A program made the position numbers and the translations under genes. From Muribaculaceae bacterium (lineage in GTDB: Bacteria > Bacteroidota > Bacteroidia > Bacteroidales > Muribaculaceae), in the NCBI GenBank assembly GCA_029052265.1, contig JAIDJJ010000211.1:1-17821 (forward strand): 17,821 nucleotides of DNA, read 5' to 3'. The notes beneath the pieces were generated by a model. That model ran no database searches. It saw only the letters and a program-made list of their open reading frames with translations, and was not told the DNA's origin. This document shows, in pieces, positions 8,072-15,031 of the stretch. The first letter of the stretch is position 1. Every line of letters starts with the position of its first letter.

Positions 8072-9004
8072 ATGACATTTGAAGAGTTTTTGAGTGAATG
8101 GAGGGGAAGTGTGCCATATATAGAGGCAAGGACTTCCGGATCAACAGGAGAGCCCAAGTGTATACGGCTTTCAAAAGAATTTGTAACAGAAAGTGCGTCA
8201 CGCACTAACCGGTTCTTCTCCATAGCTTCTGACAGCCGGCTGCATTCCTGCGTTGGGGCGGATTTCATAGGAGGGAAGATGATGGCAGTGAGGGCAGAGG
8301 TTGCCGGATGCCGGTTTTCTTATGAGCCTCCCACCAACCGTCCGCTGGGGGCATTTAGTAAAAGTGACAGACTTGATCTTGTGTCTGTGGTGCCGTCGCA
8401 GATGGTGCATATTCTGGATAATATTGAAGAAATGCCTGAAGTAAAGGTGTTATTGATCGGAGGGTCGGCAATAGACCCGGGGCTTCGTGTCCGTATAATT
8501 GATTCAGAGCTGACAGCATATGAGACGTATGGTATGACCGAGACAGCTTCACATGTAGCGGTAAGGATCATAGATGATGTGCACGATTGGTTTGAAACTT
8601 TGGATGGAGTCAGAGTAAGGCTCGACAGCAGAGGGTGCCTGGTGGTATGTTTCAGTTCCGGATATGAAGTGGTCACAAATGATCTTGCTGAGGTTGCCAC
8701 CGACAGACGTTTCAAAATAAAAGGGAGGTGGGATCATGTCATCATCACAGGGGGTAAGAAAGTGAATCCATATGATGTTGAGCGGAAGATCTCGTCAGTG
8801 ATCGACAGTCCTTACATGATCACGTCGCGTGCGGATATGAAATGGGGCAGGAAAGTGGTTTTGCAGATAGAGGGTGATGATGTAGGCAATAAAGAAGAGC
8901 TGATAGAGATGCTAAAAAAAATGTTGTCGCCATGGGAAGTACCGAAAACAGTGGAATGGGTAAGATGTCTCCCGCGCACGGATAATGGAAAATTAAAACG
9001 GTAA
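8072..9004 (+). CDS. menE: o-Succinylbenzoate-CoA ligase, compact form
   Basis: MenE is an acyl-CoA synthetase that adenylates o-succinylbenzoate and transfers it to CoA. The 310-residue product has the ANL-superfamily signatures: P-loop TSGSTGEPK (21-29), YGMTETASH (153-161), the hinge region GRWDHVI with Asp221 followed by GGKKVNPYDVE, and A10 motif NGKLKR with Lys307 at the extreme C-terminus. It is clearly shorter than Bacillus-type MenE (about 480 residues), because the region before the P-loop is almost absent; short forms are usual in Bacteroidales as I recall. The start ATG at 8072 is the first with plausible sequence. It lies 101 nt after menC, downstream of the large hairpin, so it is probably in the same operon but may be expressed at a different level. 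High confidence in function. Confidence 0.93.
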   Translation: MTFEEFLSEWRGSVPYIEARTSGSTGEPKCIRLSKEFVTESASRTNRFFSIASDSRLHSCVGADFIGGKMMAVRAEVAGCRFSYEPPTNRPLGAFSKSDRLDLVSVVPSQMVHILDNIEEMPEVKVLLIGGSAIDPGLRVRIIDSELTAYETYGMTETASHVAVRIIDDVHDWFETLDGVRVRLDSRGCLVVCFSSGYEVVTNDLAEVATDRRFKIKGRWDHVIITGGKKVNPYDVERKISSVIDSPYMITSRADMKWGRKVVLQIEGDDVGNKEELIEMLKKMLSPWEVPKTVEWVRCLPRTDNGKLKR

Positions 9005-9042
9005 GGAATAAAAATGGTAAGAAGTTTTTATGTTACAGAAAA

Positions 9043-9069
9043 ATGTTTTAAATTTGTGTTGTGAAACAT
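9043..9069 (+). promoter_or_regulatory. Likely promoter -7 box with flanking inverted repeat, upstream of the Crp/Fnr gene
   Basis: TAAATTTG at 9049-9056 matches the Bacteroidota -7 consensus TAnnTTTG exactly. I see no clean TTG at the -33 position. ATGTTT (9043-9048) and AAACAT (9064-9069) form a 6-bp inverted repeat around the box, a possible operator. The box is about 137 nt upstream of the Crp/Fnr start, and the surrounding 189-nt gap is AT-rich. Confidence 0.45.
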
Positions 9070-9108
9070 AAAAAATAAAAAAGTCGTTTTTAAGTCTCAT
9101 TTTTAATG

Positions 9109-9134
9109 ACAGTGTGGATAGCTCATCACAGTGT
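9109..9134 (+). promoter_or_regulatory. Direct repeat ACAGTGT x2, possible regulator binding site
   Basis: ACAGTGT occurs at 9109-9115 and 9128-9134, 19 nt apart, 60-85 nt before the Crp/Fnr gene. The same stretch holds TGTG and CACA arms separated by 10 nt, close to but wider than the E. coli CRP spacing. It could be an autoregulatory site; only short matches support it. Confidence 0.25.
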
Positions 9135-9193
9135 ATTAAAAAAATATTTGATACCGGCGTCTTTTTTGTTATCATAACCATTTTCGAACAGTA

Positions 9194-9895
9194 ATGTTAA
9201 AGAAGAGTACTCTTGAACAGATTATAAGCGAAGACCTTTCAGATTTGTGGAGAATCCTTTCTGCAGAAGAAAAAAGGATAGTTACTGATAATTTCACCAT
9301 TCTGAATTATAAGAAGGGTCAGATAATCTATGCGGAGCATGAGGAGCCGGAGAATCTCTGGTGCCTGCTTGAAGGGAAAGTGAAGATGTATAAGAGCGGT
9401 ATAGGCGACCGTGTACAGATACTTCGGCTTTACCGACCGGTGCAGTATTTCGGATACAGGGCTTATTTCGCGCGGGAGAACTATGTTTCATCATGTGCGG
9501 CGTTCGAGGCGTCAGTTATCGGTTGCATCCCCATGCATCTGGTGGAAGGTCTTATCAGGAGGAACAACGATCTTGCGATGTTTTTTATTCATGAGCTTTC
9601 CCGGAATCTGGGAGGGTCTGATACAAAGATTGTCAATCTGACACAAAAGCACATCCGCGGCCGTCTGGCAGAGGCGCTTCTTCTGCTTGCCGACAATTAC
9701 GGGCTTGAGGATGACGACGCTACCCTGAAGATTTATATGAGCCGGGAGGATCTTGCAAATCTCTCCAACATGACCACAGCCAATGCCATACGTACTCTCA
9801 CGGCATTCATGGCTGAAAAACTGATCCTTGTAGACGGACGCAGAATAAAATTACTAAATGAATCTCAGTTGAGGAAAATTTCAAAATTCGGATAA
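9194..9895 (+). CDS. Crp/Fnr-family transcriptional regulator
   Basis: A 233-residue DNA-binding regulator. Residues about 24-120 form a cyclic-nucleotide-binding-like beta barrel (KKGQIIYAEHEEPENLWCLLEGKVKMY, split here by domain position only), followed by a dimer helix around 127-150 and a winged helix-turn-helix with SREDLANLSNMTTANAIRTL at 183-202. The three cysteines (57, 101, 111) do not make an N-terminal FNR-type Fe-S cluster, and I see no heme motif, so the ligand is unknown. The gene is a single unit with a 189-nt upstream region containing a candidate promoter and repeats, and it converges on the glycogen operon. Regulation of the neighbouring menaquinone or glycogen genes would be guesswork. 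Family call is strong; role and effector are not determined. Confidence 0.93.
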   Translation: MLKKSTLEQIISEDLSDLWRILSAEEKRIVTDNFTILNYKKGQIIYAEHEEPENLWCLLEGKVKMYKSGIGDRVQILRLYRPVQYFGYRAYFARENYVSSCAAFEASVIGCIPMHLVEGLIRRNNDLAMFFIHELSRNLGGSDTKIVNLTQKHIRGRLAEALLLLADNYGLEDDDATLKIYMSREDLANLSNMTTANAIRTLTAFMAEKLILVDGRRIKLLNESQLRKISKFG

Positions 9896-9934
9896 ATAGA
9901 TATTACAGACCGTAATAACATAAGCGATTGAAAA

Positions 9935-9967
9935 GAAACGGGCACCGTCATTTGCGGCGCCCGTTTC
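9935..9967. terminator. Hairpin terminator between convergent Crp/Fnr gene and GH57 gene
   Basis: GAAACGGGC at 9935-9943 pairs with GCCCGTTTC at 9959-9967, and three further inner pairs follow one mismatch. On the minus strand the right-hand arm is followed by TTTTCAA, a short U-rich run, so it best fits termination of the glycogen operon. On the + strand the T-rich run comes only some 20 nt later. It probably serves both genes. A small TATTAC/GTAATA stem (9901-9917) lies just after the Crp/Fnr stop. Confidence 0.7.
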
Positions 9968-9990
9968 CGGTTAATGTATGAGGGAATATC

Positions 9991-11445
9991 TTATTTTTTC
10001 TTTCTTCCCGGTTTGGCGGCAGATTCTGCCTTCGGTTTTCTTCCCGGTTTCTTTCTTGTAGCTTTTTCAGGGGCAGGGCTTTCGATATCGGCTTTTTCCG
10101 CGATTTCAAGAGTCTCCTCTTTCGGAGCGTTGATGGAATCATCGGAATTCAGGATATTATTTCGGAGATTGTTTATCTCCTTGTTCAGTTCGTTTATCTC
10201 CTGACTCTGGTTGCGTATGGTAAGGAGAAGGGAATTAAGCTCCTCATTCTCGATATTGTCAGGATACTGCTCTTCTACGCGCACAAGGAAGTCAGCCAGC
10301 ACATTCATATAGTTTGTGAAAGCGGCAAAGGGGGAGTCATACGGGCTGAAAGCCGCGTGGCTTGCTCCGTCAGCCATGTTCTTTGTGCTCATATAATAGA
10401 AATGGTCGCTGCTCTGGAGATACGCCCAGTCTTGTTTCAACCGGCGGTCTTCGCAGAGGCTCACTCTTTCTGCCACAGCATAAAGTTTGTGGAGAGCCTC
10501 GTTCTGTAATTCGTTGCCCTTCCATGCGGAAACGTCACGAGCCTCGTCGATGTCAGAGATGGGGTATGGCACGGAAATTTCTCCTACGGGTTTGAGCTTT
10601 GCCACCACATCGGAAGGAGTAGTGAAAGCCACGCCTTTCTCCTTGCCGAATCTCGGAAGAGCCTTCATGAAGTCGAAGATACCGGTCTCACGTGGCAGGA
10701 ACGAACCGAATGTGTCCATGCTGAGATATAGATTGACTACCTGTTCCTCTTGTGGCAGCGAAGCGAGCCAGTCAATATATTTGTCTGCCGTAAGTGGATA
10801 TTCATCCCATGCGGTATTGTTGAAGTTGCGGGAAATATCTTCAGCAAGCTTGTCGTTGGTCAGAAGCAGTCTTACCTGTGGGGCTGTGGCGGCTGAGTAT
10901 ATGTAATCAGGCGATTTCCACCCAAGTATGTGCTTCGCACCTTCGGTAAGTGTTGTCTTGAATCCCATAGATGCAATCAGGCAGGCGATGTCGTCGTCAT
11001 ATATCAGTTCCGTGTTGGCGAAAACTGACGGTTTTACGCCAAACAGCCGTTGTATCAGACTGTCGTGAGCCTTGACTTCCCTGATAAATTCTTCCGGATC
11101 TTCCAATGATGCAAGGCTGTGGGAGTAGGTGCCGCTGAGAAATTCTACACAACCGGTGTCTGCGAGTTTCTTAAGAAGGTCGATAAACTCAGGCACATAT
11201 AGCTGGAATTGCTCTATGGCTGTTCCGGAAATGCTCAGCGAGCATTTAAAGTCGCGGTTGCTGTCGTTTATCATCTGGAGGAGAGTCTCCGCCATCGGGA
11301 TATAACTTGATTCGGCAACACGGGAAATGATTTCATCATTAGCAAAATCATCATAATAGTAATGGTCGTTGCCGATATCGAAAAACCTATATCGTTTCAA
11401 CCTGAAAGGCTGATGTATCTTGAAATAAAAACAAACTGATTTCAT
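9991..11445 (-). CDS. GH57 alpha-amylase-like protein with coiled coil and basic C-terminal tail
   Basis: A 484-residue GH57 protein, third gene of the glycogen cluster; no signal peptide, so presumably cytoplasmic. Residues 1-380 carry the GH57 fold: HQPFRLKRYRFF from 11, nucleophile region FANTELIY with Glu146, and SDHFYYMSTK near 346. In the acid/base region the sequence is NLYLSMDTFGSF (238-249). GH57 amylases usually have MDYETFGEH here, and an ungapped alignment puts Ser242 at the catalytic Asp. Bacteroidota GH57 amylase-like proteins with incomplete catalytic sets are known, so activity is uncertain. Residues 403-431 form a clean heptad coiled coil (hydrophobic at 403, 406, 410, 417, 420, 424, 427, 431). 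An acidic linker follows, then a tail with two PGRK units (PGRKPK and PGRKKK). The start is 46 nt after the glycosyltransferase stop, in the same operon. Confidence 0.9.
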   Translation of the reverse strand: MKSVCFYFKIHQPFRLKRYRFFDIGNDHYYYDDFANDEIISRVAESSYIPMAETLLQMINDSNRDFKCSLSISGTAIEQFQLYVPEFIDLLKKLADTGCVEFLSGTYSHSLASLEDPEEFIREVKAHDSLIQRLFGVKPSVFANTELIYDDDIACLIASMGFKTTLTEGAKHILGWKSPDYIYSAATAPQVRLLLTNDKLAEDISRNFNNTAWDEYPLTADKYIDWLASLPQEEQVVNLYLSMDTFGSFLPRETGIFDFMKALPRFGKEKGVAFTTPSDVVAKLKPVGEISVPYPISDIDEARDVSAWKGNELQNEALHKLYAVAERVSLCEDRRLKQDWAYLQSSDHFYYMSTKNMADGASHAAFSPYDSPFAAFTNYMNVLADFLVRVEEQYPDNIENEELNSLLLTIRNQSQEINELNKEINNLRNNILNSDDSINAPKEETLEIAEKADIESPAPEKATRKKPGRKPKAESAAKPGRKKK

Positions 11446-11491
11446 TATGTTGAGTATTTATTGTCTGAGTTAGCGGTGATTTTAGACAGCG

Positions 11492-12757
11492 TTATTTGCG
11501 TGCTTCGATCACCTTGTTGTATATGTCGATCACCTTTTTACCTGCTTTTTCCCAGGTTATATTGTGGATCTCTTCGATACCTCTGTCCCGAAGTGTGTCG
11601 TAGAGGGCTTTGTTTGTGATGATCGAATGCATGGCATCAGCCATTGCGTCTACATCCCAATAGTCAGTCTTTATGACATTGTCAAGGATTTCCGCACACC
11701 CGCTTTGTTTTGAGATAATCGAAGGCACACCCATCTCCATGGCCTCAAGCGGAGATATGCCGAAGGGTTCGGAAACTGAAGGCATGACATATACGTCAGA
11801 GTCTCGGAACATCTGATAGACCTCTTTGCCTCTGAGGAATCCGGTGAAATGAAACCGGTCGGCGATACCACGTTTAGCGGCGAGTCTTATCATAGCCTCT
11901 TCCATGTCGCCACCTCCAGCCATTACAAAGCGTACGTTTTTGTTTTTCTGAAGCACTTTGGCTGCGGCTTCCACAAAATATTCCGGACCTTTCTGCATTG
12001 TGATACGTCCCAGGAAAGTTATGACCTTGTCCTTGGTCTCTGTGCGTTTCAGGCTGAGGAGCTCGTCGCTCAACGGAATCACCGCATTGTGTACTGTGGT
12101 CACCTTGGCAGGATCGATGCCATATTTTTCAATCACAGTATTGCGGGTGAGATTTGAGACTGTTATGATATGATCGGCATTTGTCATGCCGTCTTTTTCT
12201 ATGCCGAACACAGTAGGATTCGGCTTCCCTCTTGAGCGGTCGAACTCTGACGCATGCACATGTATCACGAGAGGCTTCCCGGTCACATTTTTTGCATGAA
12301 TGCCGGCAGGATAAGTAAGCCAGTCGTGAGAATGGATCACGTCGCAAGGCACAGTGCGAGCTATCACACCGGCGACAATAGAATAATTGTTGATCTCTTC
12401 AACGAGGTTGCTGGGATATTTCCCGGAAAACTCGATGCATCCCAGATCGTTGAGTCGCATATAATTGAAATCGGCATAGATGTGGTCGCGCAGGTTGAAA
12501 TATGTCTGCGGATCCATTACCTTCCCGATTCTTGAATTGACATAATCCCAAGACACGTCACGCCATGCTACGGGTGTGTTGCACGCTCCAATGATGTTGG
12601 CAAAGCCACGCTCTTCGTCACCCCAAGGCTTTGGGATCACGAACGAGATCTCCATGTTGCCGTTGTTGTGCATGCCTTTGGTAAGACCGTAGCTTGCTGT
12701 GCCGAGACCGCCGAGGATATGCGGAGGAAATTCCCATCCGAACATTAAAGCCTTCAT
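11492..12757 (-). CDS. Glycogen synthase-type glycosyltransferase (GT4/GT5 fold)
   Basis: A 421-residue GT-B glycosyltransferase, probably elongating glycogen by alpha-1,4 glucosyl transfer. The N-terminus MFGWEFPPHILGGLGTASYGL has the GGLG donor-binding loop of starch/glycogen synthases, and HSHDW lies at 142-146. The C-terminal domain has FLGRITMQKG (248-257), MAGGGD and the retaining-GT pattern SEPFGISPLE with Glu330 and Glu338. It overlaps the debranching-enzyme stop by 4 nt (ATGA), so translation is probably coupled. Gene order debranching enzyme, glycosyltransferase, GH57 recurs in Bacteroides relatives. There is no ADP-glucose pyrophosphorylase or branching enzyme here, and the donor nucleotide cannot be read from the sequence. 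The family is sure; the glycogen role rests mostly on context. Confidence 0.9.
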   Translation of the reverse strand: MKALMFGWEFPPHILGGLGTASYGLTKGMHNNGNMEISFVIPKPWGDEERGFANIIGACNTPVAWRDVSWDYVNSRIGKVMDPQTYFNLRDHIYADFNYMRLNDLGCIEFSGKYPSNLVEEINNYSIVAGVIARTVPCDVIHSHDWLTYPAGIHAKNVTGKPLVIHVHASEFDRSRGKPNPTVFGIEKDGMTNADHIITVSNLTRNTVIEKYGIDPAKVTTVHNAVIPLSDELLSLKRTETKDKVITFLGRITMQKGPEYFVEAAAKVLQKNKNVRFVMAGGGDMEEAMIRLAAKRGIADRFHFTGFLRGKEVYQMFRDSDVYVMPSVSEPFGISPLEAMEMGVPSIISKQSGCAEILDNVIKTDYWDVDAMADAMHSIITNKALYDTLRDRGIEEIHNITWEKAGKKVIDIYNKVIEARK

Positions 12758-14727
12758 TTCGATTCTTCGGTTTCTAAGGTTTGTAGTTTATTTAATTCTT
12801 TTACGTTTTTTAAAGTACGGAGAATTTCTCCGACGTTCTTGGCAGTGCTGACAGCCCCTCTGCCGGTGTAGGGTGGGTTGCCGTCATATAGCTCCGAAAG
12901 GGAGCCGATACATCCTTCTGTCATTTCATCTTCGTATCCGATCAGCATCCTTTCGATGAATCCGACTCCGCTGACTCCGAATACCTTGAAATATGCGTCG
13001 GCGTAGAATCCGAAAAGCCATGGTCTTGCCGGTCCCTGATGCACTGCATATTCACGCTGTATCGGATCGCCTACATATGAGGGGCGGTAGGCGTAACTTT
13101 TAGGACTGAGAGAGCGTAATCCTTTGGGCGTAAGTAGCTCACGGGTTATGAGGTCAAGCACTTTTTTACGTTGCCTTCTGTCGAGCGGAGAATATTCCAT
13201 TCCAATCGCTATTGCCATGTTGGGGCGCACTTCAAGGTCGGTATAGGTTCCGTTGACATAATCATATAGATAGCCGTAATCGTTGAGGAAAGTGCTGACG
13301 AACGATGCTTTGACTTTGTCGGCAAGGGCTCTTATCCCGTCAAGGTAATCTTGTTCAGACGGCTCGTTCTCATAAAGGGATATGAGGAATCGCAACGCAT
13401 TATACCAAAGTGCATTAAATTCCAGTATATAGCCTGTTCTGGGAATGAGGGGCTTGCCGTCGACAGATGCTGAAAGCCAAGTGACAGGAGAGTCGGCGCC
13501 GTTTGAGGATACGAGCCCGTTGTTGTCAAGTCTTAGATTTGAGACTTTTCCGTTGCGCACCTCTTCCACTAACCATTTTACCGCCTCACCATATTTTTCA
13601 CAACATTCAGCGGTGGAGGTGGATCGTCTGAACTGCTGGATGGTCCATATAGTCCAAAGAGGAATGTCCGGCAGATCTATCTCTCCGATTGTCTTGTCTT
13701 TGATTCCGTCGTTGAGCCATCTTCCGAGTGCTTTCAGGAATGTATCCATTATCACCTCATAATCGTCTTTGTGATCGATGGCGAGTGTGCATCCGGGGAG
13801 AGCCATGAGTTCATCTCTTGCTCGGACGTTATACCAAGGATACCCCGCCATGATATATGTGCCGTATTTATTTTTCAGATAGAACTGTTTGGCAGAATTT
13901 TTCAGACAGTTGTAGAAACTTGTGCGGCAGGTGCGGGTCTTGAGCTCCTCTTCATATGTCTCAAAGAATTTGTCAGGATCTGTCTCAAATGTGGATGCCG
14001 AGAATATTATCGATTCCCCCTTGCGTATCGGAATCTGGAAATATCCGGGCACCCAGAGATCTTCCTTGTACGGTATGCCCCTGTCTTTGTCTTTATAATA
14101 TTCCACCCCTTTGTACCAATGTCCGTTGTTGACCCATTCCGGCTGTTTGGAGAATTGCATATAGAGCGAGGGGTAACCGTCATACAGACATGTGGAGACA
14201 CCGTTTCTCACATTATTGACTGCAGTGTTGATTGCCCCGTTTTCTATGCAAAGGTCGTTGGCGTTGCGGAAAGCGAGGAAGGGCCGGAACTGTAGTGTAG
14301 TCGGCGAGTGCGCTTCCACGAGGGTATATTTGATGAGGATACGGTTTTCATGAGAAATGAAAACTTTTTCTTTTGTAAAGATGACACCTCCTACACGGTA
14401 AGTCACGGTAGGGACCGACTCACATTCATATTGGCGTATATATTTGTGTCCGTTCGGGCTGAACACGCCGTCTCCGTATTGATGAAGTCCGAGATTGAAA
14501 GGGGCTCCATGTTGAATCACCGTCTCGTCGAGAGACGAAAGAAGCACGTGTGCCTTGTCGTCCATTTCCGGAATCGGAATCACAAGCAGCCCATGTTGCT
14601 TGCGGGTGTTGCAGCCGACAATGGTGGTACAGTGGTAAGCGCCCGATTTGTTGGTCCGGAGCATTTCCTTGGGAAGGCTTTGTTCCAGATTGATCATCAG
14701 ACTCTTGTCAAATTTCAGATAACTCAT
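12754..14727 (-). CDS. Glycogen debranching enzyme (amylo-alpha-1,6-glucosidase, GH133 type)
   Basis: A 657-residue enzyme expected to hydrolyse alpha-1,6-linked glucose at glycogen branch stubs. Residues 1-270 form the N-terminal beta domain (CNTRKQHGLLV, LSSLDETV). The C-terminal (alpha/alpha) domain shows AGYPWYNVRARDELMALPG (294-312), LPDIPLWTIW (352-361), PRTGYILEFNALWYNAL (429-445), RPNMAIAIGMEYSPL (501-515), HQGPARPWLFGFYADAY (563-579) and SELYDGNPP (611-619), all typical of bacterial GDE. The stretch often written TWMDA reads TWLSA here (Ser419), a change worth comparing with close relatives. It is first gene of a three-gene minus-strand operon, with a consensus promoter about 150 nt upstream and a 4-nt overlap with the glycosyltransferase. 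There is no signal peptide, consistent with cytoplasmic glycogen turnover. High confidence. Confidence 0.94.
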   Translation of the reverse strand: MSYLKFDKSLMINLEQSLPKEMLRTNKSGAYHCTTIVGCNTRKQHGLLVIPIPEMDDKAHVLLSSLDETVIQHGAPFNLGLHQYGDGVFSPNGHKYIRQYECESVPTVTYRVGGVIFTKEKVFISHENRILIKYTLVEAHSPTTLQFRPFLAFRNANDLCIENGAINTAVNNVRNGVSTCLYDGYPSLYMQFSKQPEWVNNGHWYKGVEYYKDKDRGIPYKEDLWVPGYFQIPIRKGESIIFSASTFETDPDKFFETYEEELKTRTCRTSFYNCLKNSAKQFYLKNKYGTYIMAGYPWYNVRARDELMALPGCTLAIDHKDDYEVIMDTFLKALGRWLNDGIKDKTIGEIDLPDIPLWTIWTIQQFRRSTSTAECCEKYGEAVKWLVEEVRNGKVSNLRLDNNGLVSSNGADSPVTWLSASVDGKPLIPRTGYILEFNALWYNALRFLISLYENEPSEQDYLDGIRALADKVKASFVSTFLNDYGYLYDYVNGTYTDLEVRPNMAIAIGMEYSPLDRRQRKKVLDLITRELLTPKGLRSLSPKSYAYRPSYVGDPIQREYAVHQGPARPWLFGFYADAYFKVFGVSGVGFIERMLIGYEDEMTEGCIGSLSELYDGNPPYTGRGAVSTAKNVGEILRTLKNVKELNKLQTLETEESK

Positions 14728-14876
14728 AGGATATTATATCTGTATTAATGTAATTATTTTTTGAGTTTCGGTCATGAGGCGAGGTTTCACAGTCGGAATA
14801 AACTGTAAGGTAAAGAGGAGATGTAGGATTCGCATCTATAATCCGTGTAGATCGGATAAAATGGATAAATCATCTA

Positions 14877-14907
14877 CAAAGATAAAATTTACATGGCAAA
14901 GATGCAA
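14877..14907 (-). promoter_or_regulatory. Bacteroidota-type promoter of the glycogen operon
   Basis: On the minus strand, TTG (14905-14907) and TATCTTTG (14877-14884) are separated by 20 nt, an exact fit to the -33 TTG and -7 TAnnTTTG pattern of the Bacteroidota primary sigma factor. Transcription would begin near 14870, leaving a leader of about 140 nt before the debranching-enzyme ATG. The 295-nt gap around it (14728-15022) holds no convincing gene; it contains this promoter, an inverted repeat TGTAGAT/ATCTACA in the early leader, and the yihY-end hairpin. Confidence 0.65.
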
Positions 14908-14988
14908 CTATTTTCCAAATAAATCAAATTATTACATTAAAAAATCTCAAATCATGTTGTATAACACACAAAATGTCAGCTGAGGGTC

Positions 14989-15031
14989 TCCGTTTAAGCC
15001 TGCATTCTGTAGAAATGCAGGCTTAAACGGA
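14989..15031. repeat. Perfect 18-bp inverted repeat spanning the stop codon of the YihY-family gene
   Basis: The arms 14989-15006 and 15014-15031 are exact reverse complements (half TCCGTTTAAGCCTGCATT) around a 7-nt loop. The right arm contains the final codons and the TAA (15023-15025) of the minus-strand gene. No U-tract follows on the minus strand. It is probably a transcript-end hairpin, placed like the one at the end of menC. Confidence 0.8.

Noticed and set aside
9112..9131. E. coli-type CRP site (TGTGA-N6-TCACA)
   Set aside because: The half-sites are two bases too far apart and one is imperfect; kept only as a weak direct/inverted repeat.
14774..14983. 69-codon + strand open frame in the glycogen promoter region
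   Set aside because: Basic, low-complexity product with no homology I recognise, and it overlaps the minus-strand promoter and leader.
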